Below, piece by piece: positions 1 through 5,860 of a stretch of 10,159 nt of DNA. Under the pieces are notes generated by a model that saw nothing but the letters and a program-made list of their open reading frames with translations, did not search any database and was not told the origin of the DNA. Numbering within the stretch: position 1 is the stretch's first letter; the number at the start of each line of letters is the position of its first letter. Origin of the DNA: an uncultured Dehalococcoidia bacterium (GTDB lineage: Bacteria > Chloroflexota > Dehalococcoidia > Lucifugimonadales > GCA-2712585); the NCBI GenBank assembly GCA_913052045.1, contig CAJXDJ010000017.1, forward strand, positions 1 to 10,159. The letters are read 5' to 3'. The position numbers were made by a program, and so were the translations under genes.

Positions 1-27
1 TAGGGGGCTTTTCCGTGCCTAAAACAG

Positions 28-70
28 TGGTGGGAGATAGTGGACTCGAACCACTGACCTCTGCCATGTA
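28..70 (-). pseudogene. 3' half of a tRNA gene, probably tRNA-Val (UAC); truncated
   Basis: Read on the minus strand, this has the exact layout of the last 43 nt of a tRNA. It starts with anticodon-loop bases TACAT, then a 3' anticodon-stem strand GGCAG, a five-base variable loop AGGTC, a perfect T stem (AGTGG/CCACT) around the T loop TTCGAGT, a 3' acceptor strand ATCTCCC, discriminator A and an encoded CCA. By position the anticodon would be TAC, hence valine. The base at position 33 is A rather than the near-invariant U, and no matching 5' acceptor strand GGGAGAT or D arm occurs in the next 320 bases. The similarity therefore stops inside the anticodon loop. It is most likely a duplicated 3' end left by integrase-type recombination (an att-like remnant) or a decayed gene. 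The amino-acid assignment is inferred from half a molecule. Confidence 0.7.
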
Positions 71-73
71 TGG

Positions 74-373
74 TCATCGCATAAATAGGTGAAGTGTGCA
101 ATGTGTGAAAATTACTTCCAGGCTGGTGTTGTATTCCGCTATCATGACTTGGCGATAGGCTGAAAGTCCTTCTCGTATGCATGATAGGTGAAACGAACAA
201 GTTTCCGGGTTCATTGGAGCAGGGCAGAGGTGTTTTCCTTCATCTTGTTTGTCCCAAAAACCCATTGTTAGGAGAGGATTAAAAAGAGTTTCTGCGGTGT
301 TCCTGAGATCGGATAGAATCTGACTAGCCCTGAAAACTTCGTTTTCGTCTATAGTGATGGTTACAACCCACAT
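74..373 (-). CDS. hypothetical protein, 99 aa
   Basis: I do not recognise this protein. It is an ATG-started ORF beginning 17 bp after the aldehyde dehydrogenase stop on the same strand, and it ends three bases before the tRNA remnant. The N-terminal part (about residues 1-40) could form a strand followed by an amphipathic helix. Residues 45-85 contain three spaced cysteines (CPAP, ETCS, LSCIRE) and a helical run around AYRQVMIAEYN; a fourth Cys lies near the C-terminus. Composition and codon choice look protein-like, with no low-complexity character. However, no Shine-Dalgarno site precedes the ATG, and the last ten residues look atypical, as if the frame ran into sequence joined to the tRNA fragment. 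It could be a small gene translated with the dehydrogenase, the truncated end of a larger gene, or a chance ORF. Confidence 0.4.
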   Translation of the reverse strand: MWVVTITIDENEVFRASQILSDLRNTAETLFNPLLTMGFWDKQDEGKHLCPAPMNPETCSFHLSCIREGLSAYRQVMIAEYNTSLEVIFTHCTLHLFMR

Positions 374-390
374 GATTTTACTAGATGGCT

Positions 391-1851
391 CTAACCGGCG
401 TAATCTACGTATACAGTTGTGATTTCACTGAAGAAGTTGATGGCTTCCGTCCCTTGCTCTCGTGTTCCAACACCAGACGCTTTAGTCCCACCGAATGGGA
501 GATGAACTTCGCCGCCAAGAGTTGGAGCGTTAATGTGTAGCATTCCAGCTTCTACCTGATTAACATAACTAAAAGCCTTAGACAAGTCTCTAGTATAAAT
601 TGAGGACGATAGGCCGAATTGCACGTTATTGCAAATTGAAATGGCTTCGGCAAAATCCTTGACTTTAAAGCAGGTGAGAACCGGACCGAATATCTCTTCC
701 TGAGCTATCGACATGTTTGCTTCCACATCGGTAAATATGGTTGGTTCAACGTAGAACCCTTGGTCAAATTCTGCCCCTGTAATTCGATTACCCCCATATG
801 CCAATGTGGCCCCCTCTACTTTCCCCAACTCGATGTATCGAAGGATTTGTTCTAGTTGTTCTTCGCTGGATGCTGGGCCAATATCAATGCCTGGTAATAG
901 TCCATATCCTATCCTTAGTTTCTTGGTCATATCTATCAAGGCGGATATAAAGTTGTCGTATATTGCATCCTCTATAATTAACCTGCTAGTCGCCGTACAC
1001 CTTTGCCCGGTAGATCCGAATGCTCCTTCAACGACAGCAGTGAGGGCTTTTTCTATGTCGGCATCAGAGAGCACAATGACCGCATTTTTGCCGCCCATTT
1101 CGCATTGGACCTTCTTAAGTTGTCTGGCGCCCATTGAATATAGTCTCGAGCCCGTATCCGTGGAGCCAGTGAAGGAAACACCCTTTACCATTGGATGGGT
1201 AACAAGCGTATCCCCGATCGCCGATCCAGGGCCTGTGATGATATTTAAAACCCCAGGGGGTAGGCCAGCTTCTTCAAATAGGCTTACCAGATTTATACCA
1301 CTTAGTGGCGTAGATGTTGCTGGTTTGAAAACTACGGTGTTTCCACAGATCAGAGCCGGCGCAATCTTCCATGAAGGTATCGCCAAAGGAAAATTCCAAG
1401 GCGTGATTATAGACACGACTCCCAGTGGTCGGCGGGTAGTGTACGCTAGGGTGTTGGGCAATTCTGAAGGTGTAGTTTGGCCAAACATTCTACGTCCTTC
1501 ACCAGCAGCATATTCCAGGATATTCATTGATCTATTCACTTCGCCCAGTGCGTCGGATAGGCTCTTTCCTTCCTCTTCGGTAATGGTTTTGGCAAACTCG
1601 GATTTCCGGGCTCTAAGGAGTTCAAAGGCCCTGTAAATGATTGTTCCTCGCTGAGGTGCTGGGGTTTCTGCCCATCTGGAAAGAGCCTGATGTGCAGACT
1701 CTATGGCTCTTTTTGCGTCGACTATGTCAGATCTTTGTGCTGTTCCCAGAATTACGTTCTTGAACGCTGGATTGTTTACAGGATAGGAATTACCAGATTC
1801 AGAGCTAACCCAGCGTCCTCCGATAAAATTCTGAAACTGTGTTGTTTGCAA
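391..1851 (-). CDS. NAD(P)+-dependent aldehyde dehydrogenase, probably alpha-ketoglutaric semialdehyde dehydrogenase type
   Basis: Cytosolic enzyme that oxidises an aldehyde to a carboxylate with NAD(P)+. At 486 aa it is full length for the ALDH superfamily. Visible motifs are PWNFP at 151-155 with the oxyanion Asn153, cofactor-binding Lys176 in FKPATS, the Rossmann motif FTGST at 227-231, general base Glu251 in EMGGKN, catalytic Cys285 in GQRCTA, and EEIFGP at 385-390. The GQRCTATSR signature and the C-terminal FGGTK...REQG...TVYVDY pattern resemble 2,5-dioxovalerate (alpha-ketoglutaric semialdehyde) dehydrogenases of sugar-acid and pentose breakdown; this substrate is inferred, and no pathway partner is nearby. 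The assumed start is TTG at 1851. A strong GGAGG lies 14 nt upstream, longer than usual spacing, and an in-frame ATA sits 5 nt after it, so the exact start is uncertain. No ATG is available before the upstream stop. The gene follows amtB on the same strand, separated by a terminator and a dyad. Confidence 0.93.
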   Translation of the reverse strand: MQTTQFQNFIGGRWVSSESGNSYPVNNPAFKNVILGTAQRSDIVDAKRAIESAHQALSRWAETPAPQRGTIIYRAFELLRARKSEFAKTITEEEGKSLSDALGEVNRSMNILEYAAGEGRRMFGQTTPSELPNTLAYTTRRPLGVVSIITPWNFPLAIPSWKIAPALICGNTVVFKPATSTPLSGINLVSLFEEAGLPPGVLNIITGPGSAIGDTLVTHPMVKGVSFTGSTDTGSRLYSMGARQLKKVQCEMGGKNAVIVLSDADIEKALTAVVEGAFGSTGQRCTATSRLIIEDAIYDNFISALIDMTKKLRIGYGLLPGIDIGPASSEEQLEQILRYIELGKVEGATLAYGGNRITGAEFDQGFYVEPTIFTDVEANMSIAQEEIFGPVLTCFKVKDFAEAISICNNVQFGLSSSIYTRDLSKAFSYVNQVEAGMLHINAPTLGGEVHLPFGGTKASGVGTREQGTEAINFFSEITTVYVDYAG

Positions 1852-1865
1852 ATCAGGTATGACAC

Positions 1866-1870
1866 CCTCC
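1866..1870 (-). promoter_or_regulatory. Shine-Dalgarno site of the aldehyde dehydrogenase
   Basis: GGAGG on the minus strand. It lies 14 nt before the TTG taken as start and 5 nt before an in-frame ATA codon (1858-1860). The spacing fits ATA better than TTG, but ATA starts are very rare, so TTG is kept as the call. Confidence 0.6.
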
Positions 1871-1882
1871 GCTCGATTGACT

Positions 1883-1899
1883 TTAGGTTAGACCTAACC
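1883..1899. promoter_or_regulatory. short dyad between terminator and dehydrogenase RBS, possible operator
   Basis: Two overlapping inverted repeats occupy the 30 bp between the amtB terminator and the dehydrogenase Shine-Dalgarno site: TTAGGT-TAG-ACCTAA (1883-1897) and GGTTAG-AC-CTAACC (1886-1899). The position suits a repressor site or a small leader hairpin. No regulator gene is nearby and the arms are only 6 bp, so function is inferred. Confidence 0.3.
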
Positions 1900-1937
1900 A
1901 AAAAAGGAGGCAAAAAACGATATTGCTGCCCCCTTTT
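1900..1937 (-). terminator. rho-independent terminator of amtB
   Basis: On the minus strand an 11-bp stem, AAAAGGGGGCA pairing with TGCCTCCTTTT (one G-U pair), closes a 14-nt loop and ends in a run of six T. It begins 26 bp after the amtB stop. It should end or attenuate amtB transcription before the aldehyde dehydrogenase. The plus-strand side also has a T-rich tail, so it could work in both directions. Confidence 0.75.
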
Positions 1938-1963
1938 CTATTTTTGAGTTGGATATTTTTGAG

Positions 1964-3172
1964 TTAGGCTGTTTCTCCGTGTTCCGAAAGGTCTAAGCCT
2001 ATCTCTTCTTCCTCACTCGTTACCCGAAGGCCTACAGTGTTTTTCAAAGCGAGAAGAATTATTGTTGTTATGCCAAATGACCAGGCTGCAATTGCTCCTA
2101 TCGCACCCAGTTGACGTATTAAGAAGTCTCCGCGGCTCAGGTCGGTGATCTCCGCTAGGCTCATGAATCCTATTCCACCGAGCAGGGCGACAGAAATCAG
2201 GCCAATTATTCCGCCCATTCCATGGACTGCGAAAACGTCTAGAGAATCATCTAATTGCATTTTGTTTTTAACGTAAACCGCAGAATAGCAGAGGGCCCCG
2301 GCAGCGAAACCTATGAGCATGGCTGGCATCGGTCCTACAAAGCCAGCAGCCGGTGTGATTGTAGCCAGTCCTGCAATAGCTCCAGTGGCTGCTCCCACTA
2401 CGGATGGCTTTCCTTTTAAGAACCAGTCAATCATAACCCATGTGCATGTTGCTACGGCGGCGGATATGTGTGTTACCACGAATGCCGAAACTGCTGTGCC
2501 ATTAGCCGCCAGCGCACTTCCGCCGTTGAATCCGAACCATCCGAACCAAAGGAGGCCTGCTCCCAGTACGATGTAAGAAATGTTGTGAGGCTCCATAGAT
2601 TCCTTGCCAAGCCCCATGCGTTTTCCGAATACCAACGCGGCCGAGATTGCTGCTACACCAGAGGTGAGATGAACAACAGCTCCTCCGGCGAAATCTTTGG
2701 CACCCCAATCCGCAAGCCAACCGCCGACGCCCCACATCCAGTGAGCTGCTGGAGCGTAAACAAGAGTAGACCAAAGTATTATAAATAATACGAAGGCTTT
2801 AAACTTGATCCTTTCTGCGAAAGCTCCGGCTATCAAAGCGGGTGTTATGATTGCGAACTTAGCTTGGAATATCATAAAAGCTTGGTGAGGGATTGTGTCA
2901 GAATAGGGGCCGGTTGCAGTAGCCGATACGCCTTGTAGGCCAAACCATTCAAGACTACCGATAATCCCTTGCCAACTTGGTCCAAATGCTAAACTATAAC
3001 CCCATAGAACCCAAACGATTCCAATAATTGCCAGAGCCATAAAGCTGTGCATAATGGTAGCCAGGACGTTTTTGTTTCGGACAAGACCGCCATAAAAGAA
3101 CGCAAGTCCTGGTAGCATAATGAACACAAATGCCGAAGATGTCAGCACCCATGCTGTGTCGCCGTTATTCAT
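1964..3172 (-). CDS. amtB: AmtB/Amt-family ammonium transporter
   Basis: Inner-membrane ammonium channel, 402 aa, with about eleven hydrophobic helices and the expected trimer-forming family fold. The two pore histidines are present: His168 in FAGGAVVHLTSG and His317 in VFAVHGMGG. Asp160, needed at the substrate site, and the AHWMWG loop with Trp147 are also there, and FAERIKF and GFNGGSAL are typical family segments. The C-terminus ends in EEEEIGLDLSEHGETA, the conserved cytoplasmic tail that contacts the PII protein GlnK, so PII gating is likely; no glnK is in the window. Unlike E. coli AmtB there is no cleavable signal peptide, since the mature-type N-terminus starts directly at MNNGDTAW. 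The ATG at 3172 has a strong AAGGAGGG site with good spacing. It has its own promoter upstream and a terminator downstream, so it is probably monocistronic. Confidence 0.97.
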   Translation of the reverse strand: MNNGDTAWVLTSSAFVFIMLPGLAFFYGGLVRNKNVLATIMHSFMALAIIGIVWVLWGYSLAFGPSWQGIIGSLEWFGLQGVSATATGPYSDTIPHQAFMIFQAKFAIITPALIAGAFAERIKFKAFVLFIILWSTLVYAPAAHWMWGVGGWLADWGAKDFAGGAVVHLTSGVAAISAALVFGKRMGLGKESMEPHNISYIVLGAGLLWFGWFGFNGGSALAANGTAVSAFVVTHISAAVATCTWVMIDWFLKGKPSVVGAATGAIAGLATITPAAGFVGPMPAMLIGFAAGALCYSAVYVKNKMQLDDSLDVFAVHGMGGIIGLISVALLGGIGFMSLAEITDLSRGDFLIRQLGAIGAIAAWSFGITTIILLALKNTVGLRVTSEEEEIGLDLSEHGETA

Positions 3173-3250
3173 GGAGCACCCTCCTTATTATTGTATTGTC
3201 GGTTAGAGAAAGCCGAGATCTTAAAGTAATTCTAGTATACGATTGCCGAA

Positions 3251-3279
3251 ATAATAATGTTGTGTGGAGTCGATTGCAA
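3251..3279 (-). promoter_or_regulatory. sigma70-type promoter for amtB
   Basis: Minus-strand -35 TTGCAA (3279-3274, 4 of 6 matches), a 17-bp spacer and -10 TATTAT (3256-3251, 5 of 6). Transcription would begin near 3244, giving a leader of about 70 nt that ends in the strong Shine-Dalgarno site. I see no clear sigma54 element, which some nitrogen-regulated amtB genes use. Confidence 0.5.
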
Positions 3280-3332
3280 TTGTCTCAACCATCGCTTTGG
3301 GTCGAATTTATTGCTTGTTAACGGAAAATCCG

Positions 3333-3476
3333 ATGAAACGTGATAGTATCAAACAAATCGGGCTTTATGTGCGAGAGTACTTTGGAGATACATTTCGTTA
3401 CATTGAGAAGGACAGAGGAATATCTCAAATAGACAAGATGAATCCCAGTTGGCTAGAAATTAGTGGCGAATATTAA
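3333..3476 (+). CDS. possible small protein, 47 aa, upstream of alaX
   Basis: I do not recognise this product. An ATG-started ORF of 47 codons ends 23 bp before the alaX start on the same strand. The sequence is charged and partly helical (IKQIGLYVREYFGDTF...), with no membrane segment or metal motif. A weak GGA lies upstream of the ATG, and the frame is open further up to a GTG at 3264 with no better ribosome site. It could be a leader peptide or small gene translated with alaX, or a chance ORF. Length and weak initiation signals keep confidence low. Confidence 0.33.
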   Translation: MKRDSIKQIGLYVREYFGDTFRYIEKDRGISQIDKMNPSWLEISGEY

Positions 3477-3499
3477 ATCTAGAAACAAGGGGATGTGAT

Positions 3500-4210
3500 A
3501 TGACGGACCGCTTGTATTATAAGGACAGTTATCTCAAAGAATTTGAAGGCAGAATTGAACAAATCTGCGAAGATGGGGTGGTTATAGACCGGACTAGTTT
3601 CTATCCTGGAGGAGGAGGACAGCCTTCTGATAGGGGCTATATAGAATTAAAGGGAGTGCGGTATCCGGTAAGCAATGTATCAACAAATGATGGCAAAATT
3701 GTCCACGAGATTATCGGATTCAGTTCATCTATAGGAGAATATGTCACTGGATCGATAGATTGGGAAAGGAGATATCAATTGATGCGGACCCATACAGCCC
3801 TTCATATACTCTGTGGGGTCATTTGGAGGGAATTTCAAGCCCGTGTAACTGGCAGTAACATGAAACCGTTGGAGGGAAGGATAGACTTTGAGTTGGAGTC
3901 TGTCTCATCTGCTGTGGTCGACCATATAGAAGGGCTTATAAACAACGAAGTCAAAGCGTCTCGTGTTATAAATGCGAGATTTATAACACGAGACGAGGCT
4001 TTTAAGAACCCCGAACTAGTTCGGACTAAAATAAATCTACTGCCTGAAGGGATTACAAAGATAAGGATTGTAGAAATCGATGGATTGGATGTTCAGGCTG
4101 ATGGAGGCACACATGTGTCCAATACTAATGAGGTTGGATCACTCAAGATTGTTTCCCATGAGAGTAAGGGGAAGATAAATAAGCGGCTACGAATCGCTTT
4201 AGGAGTGTAG
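3500..4210 (+). CDS. alaX: stand-alone alanyl-tRNA editing hydrolase (AlaX-M type)
   Basis: Trans-editing enzyme that hydrolyses mischarged Ser-tRNA(Ala) (or Gly-tRNA(Ala)), homologous to the editing domain of alanyl-tRNA synthetase. At 236 aa it matches the AlaX-M class. An N-terminal barrel-like domain carries the glycine-rich YPGGGGQPSDRG at 35-46. The zinc site begins with THTALH (His98, His102) and is completed by the ADGGTHV segment, where His205 is present but the usual Cys of CGGTHV is Asp201. Downstream, EVGSLKI continues the family pattern. The ATG at 3500 follows an AAGGGGA ribosome site at about 7 nt. Codons 153-166 carry a perfect 16-bp inverted repeat (separate entry). It is convergent with the next gene and has no evident terminator. 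Family assignment is firm; tRNA and amino-acid specificity is inferred. Confidence 0.93.
   Translation: MTDRLYYKDSYLKEFEGRIEQICEDGVVIDRTSFYPGGGGQPSDRGYIELKGVRYPVSNVSTNDGKIVHEIIGFSSSIGEYVTGSIDWERRYQLMRTHTALHILCGVIWREFQARVTGSNMKPLEGRIDFELESVSSAVVDHIEGLINNEVKASRVINARFITRDEAFKNPELVRTKINLLPEGITKIRIVEIDGLDVQADGGTHVSNTNEVGSLKIVSHESKGKINKRLRIALGV
3957..3995 (+). repeat. perfect 16-bp inverted repeat with 7-nt loop inside alaX
   Basis: CGTCTCGTGTTATAAA (3957-3972) is followed by the 7-nt spacer TGCGAGA and its exact reverse complement (3980-3995). Both RNA and single-stranded DNA should fold into a long hairpin. It covers alaX codons 153-166 (about ASRVIN-AR-FITRDE) without breaking the frame. No T-run follows, so it does not look like a terminator. 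Confidence 0.95.
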
Positions 4211-4347
4211 TTTAGAAGATTATTTTTCGTGATGTTGCCTCCACGGCTAAATTGGGAAATCTTTTTGATCAACATGACAGGATCTGGCATTGGTAGTTTG
4301 AAGCTTAGTAACGAAGTGTTAACGTTTCACGGATGTATATGCAATTA

Positions 4348-5772
4348 CTAATGTATCGCGATAAGATTTCCGTCATCCGTTCTAACAAGAAGTTTTTCTG
4401 ACCCGTATGTTATAGGCAAAGTTATTGGTGATTCTAGGTCTAGGCTCCAGATTTCGTTCCCTGAATGACGATCCAATGCGTGAACAATTCCGTTTGTAGT
4501 CCCGAAATAAACGACGTCTCCTAAGACCAACGGAGTAGCCGTGATTCGGCTGGTGGTTTGAAAAGTCCAGATTTCCTTGGACGGGTTTACGGGATCTCTA
4601 GCCAATAATCTTCCCATCGAATCTCCGATATACAGCCCGTCAGAAGTGACGGCGGGAGGTGCGCTGAAGAACGAGTTCTCATCCCCGCTATACCACCACT
4701 TGAACCCTTGTTGGCTTGGAGGCGGAGGCACCGGCCATCGGTGTGCGTAGAGTATGTGCCAAGTTCTTAGAAACTGCCATCGGGCTGGAATCTCTCTCAT
4801 TTCTGCATCGATTGCTAAAATGCGATTACCGGATAGATTGTAAAGCAACTCGTTAGCTATCACCGGGAAATGACTAGCAGACAGTGAACGACTACGATAC
4901 TTCATTTTTGTTTGCCCGGTACGATAATTAACTGAATGAATGGCTCCATCCTGGCTAGTAAAGTATAGGACCCCGTCGTGAAATGCTGGAGAGGCGTAGA
5001 TTCCCCCTGTGCCTCCCACATCGTAGGTCCACAATTCTTCTCCAGTAGCAGCATCTAATGCGTACATCAGGTTCGAGTGGGTCCCGAAAAATATGAACCC
5101 GTTGACTATGGTGGGAGAACTGGTTATAGGTCCATTCGCTTTAAATTTCCAAAGCAGATCCCCAGACTTACGATCAAAGGCGCGCATGAATGCATCGGTT
5201 GATCCTACGAATACAGAACCTCCAGCTACAGAGGGAGAACCGTTTACAAATCCGCCTGTTTTGTGTTCCCACAAGATATCCCCAGATGTCGCATCTAAGG
5301 CTAGCATCCTAAAATCTCTGTGCCCGATGTACAAAATGTTGTCTACCGTAGTAGGCCTAGAGAGGCCGTCCAAGAAACCAGGTTCCAATGCCCAAATTAC
5401 TTGTCCTCTAGGTTGTGCTGTGACATTTGTTACAGCACTGGTCCGTTCGAAATTTGATCCAATTACAACCCCTGGTTGATCTGTGTCAGAGGATAAGTTT
5501 GTAGTGGGCGCATTAAAGATTAATGTGATCGGGTTAGGAATAACTTTGTAGTTGTGAAGGAAGTACGCGAAAGACAGTAGAATAACAATAGTAATTGTGA
5601 GCCATTTATTTTGTGTCATGAAAATGAGGCCAGTTCGCCCGAATAGTCTCATTTCTGTTCGTTTACCACGTTGGTGAGCCCACTCAGGAATCGTCTTAGA
5701 TATTACACGTGAGCAGTTGCGGCATTTATAACCTGCGATTTGACCTGTAGCTTTACAGTAGGGGCAATTCAT
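4348..5772 (-). CDS. membrane-anchored zinc-ribbon / PQQ-like beta-propeller protein
   Basis: 474 aa with three parts. Residues 3-20 form a four-cysteine zinc ribbon (CPYC at 3-6, CRNC at 17-20). Residues about 57-73 are one hydrophobic segment (WLTITIVILLSFAYFL). From about 120 to the end is a BamB/PQQ-like beta-propeller. Blade signatures recur as Gly-x-x-x-Trp: GQVIW, GDILW, GDLLW, GEELW, then KEIW and NEIW, each preceded by alternating A-D-x-x-[ST]-G turns, giving about seven or eight blades. Basic residues before the helix suggest N-in/C-out, so the ribbon is cytoplasmic and the propeller extracytoplasmic. Residues 329-372 are an unusual Pro/Trp-rich insertion (WPVPPPP...KWW) within the propeller. 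Despite the fold name, no dehydrogenase catalytic motif is evident. A scaffold, ligand-binding or sensing role is inferred; the substrate is unknown. No Shine-Dalgarno site precedes the ATG. It may be cotranscribed with the esterase 88 bp upstream. Confidence 0.85.
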   Translation of the reverse strand: MNCPYCKATGQIAGYKCRNCSRVISKTIPEWAHQRGKRTEMRLFGRTGLIFMTQNKWLTITIVILLSFAYFLHNYKVIPNPITLIFNAPTTNLSSDTDQPGVVIGSNFERTSAVTNVTAQPRGQVIWALEPGFLDGLSRPTTVDNILYIGHRDFRMLALDATSGDILWEHKTGGFVNGSPSVAGGSVFVGSTDAFMRAFDRKSGDLLWKFKANGPITSSPTIVNGFIFFGTHSNLMYALDAATGEELWTYDVGGTGGIYASPAFHDGVLYFTSQDGAIHSVNYRTGQTKMKYRSRSLSASHFPVIANELLYNLSGNRILAIDAEMREIPARWQFLRTWHILYAHRWPVPPPPSQQGFKWWYSGDENSFFSAPPAVTSDGLYIGDSMGRLLARDPVNPSKEIWTFQTTSRITATPLVLGDVVYFGTTNGIVHALDRHSGNEIWSLDLESPITLPITYGSEKLLVRTDDGNLIAIH

Positions 5773-5778
5773 AATCTT

Positions 5779-5784
5779 GTACCA
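5779..5784 (-). promoter_or_regulatory. possible -10 element placing the propeller gene's transcript start at or near its ATG
   Basis: Minus-strand GATAAT (4-5 of 6 to the -10 consensus) sits 11 nt before the ATG at 5772, and no Shine-Dalgarno site is present in between. Start-site distance would give a leader of only a few bases or none. No convincing -35 is visible, so this is tentative. Confidence 0.3.
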
Positions 5785-5860
5785 TTATCTTAGACCTACA
5801 GAACTCCTAAAGGCTTAACGAGTTGCCATTTGGGCATAACTTGGAAAGATATTGTAGATA

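Noticed and set aside
71..373. Self-splicing intron interrupting the tRNA anticodon loop, with the 5' half further upstream
   Set aside because: No GGGAGAT-type 5' acceptor strand or D arm is present before the dehydrogenase gene, and the interval is an open reading frame.
806..1636. Long plus-strand ORF (276 codons)
   Set aside because: Lies wholly antisense to the aldehyde dehydrogenase, which has all catalytic motifs; the plus-strand product is Ser/Pro-rich with no family character.
2313..2788. Plus- and minus-strand ORFs within amtB
   Set aside because: Out-of-frame or antisense shadows of the channel gene, whose frame is fully supported by motifs.
3957..3995. Reading the alaX hairpin as an intrinsic terminator or transposon end
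   Set aside because: No T-run follows, the frame continues with conserved AlaX sequence, and no target-site duplication or transposase is seen.
4093..4290. Minus-strand 65-codon ORF at the end of alaX
   Set aside because: Mostly antisense to alaX, with no ribosome site and no recognisable features.
4211..4347. Terminator between convergent alaX and the propeller gene
   Set aside because: Only short AACG/CGTT repeats near 4309-4326 and scattered T-runs; no stem followed by a T-tract.
5093..5479. Plus-strand ORF of 128 codons
   Set aside because: Antisense shadow of the beta-propeller gene, without ribosome site or recognisable domain.
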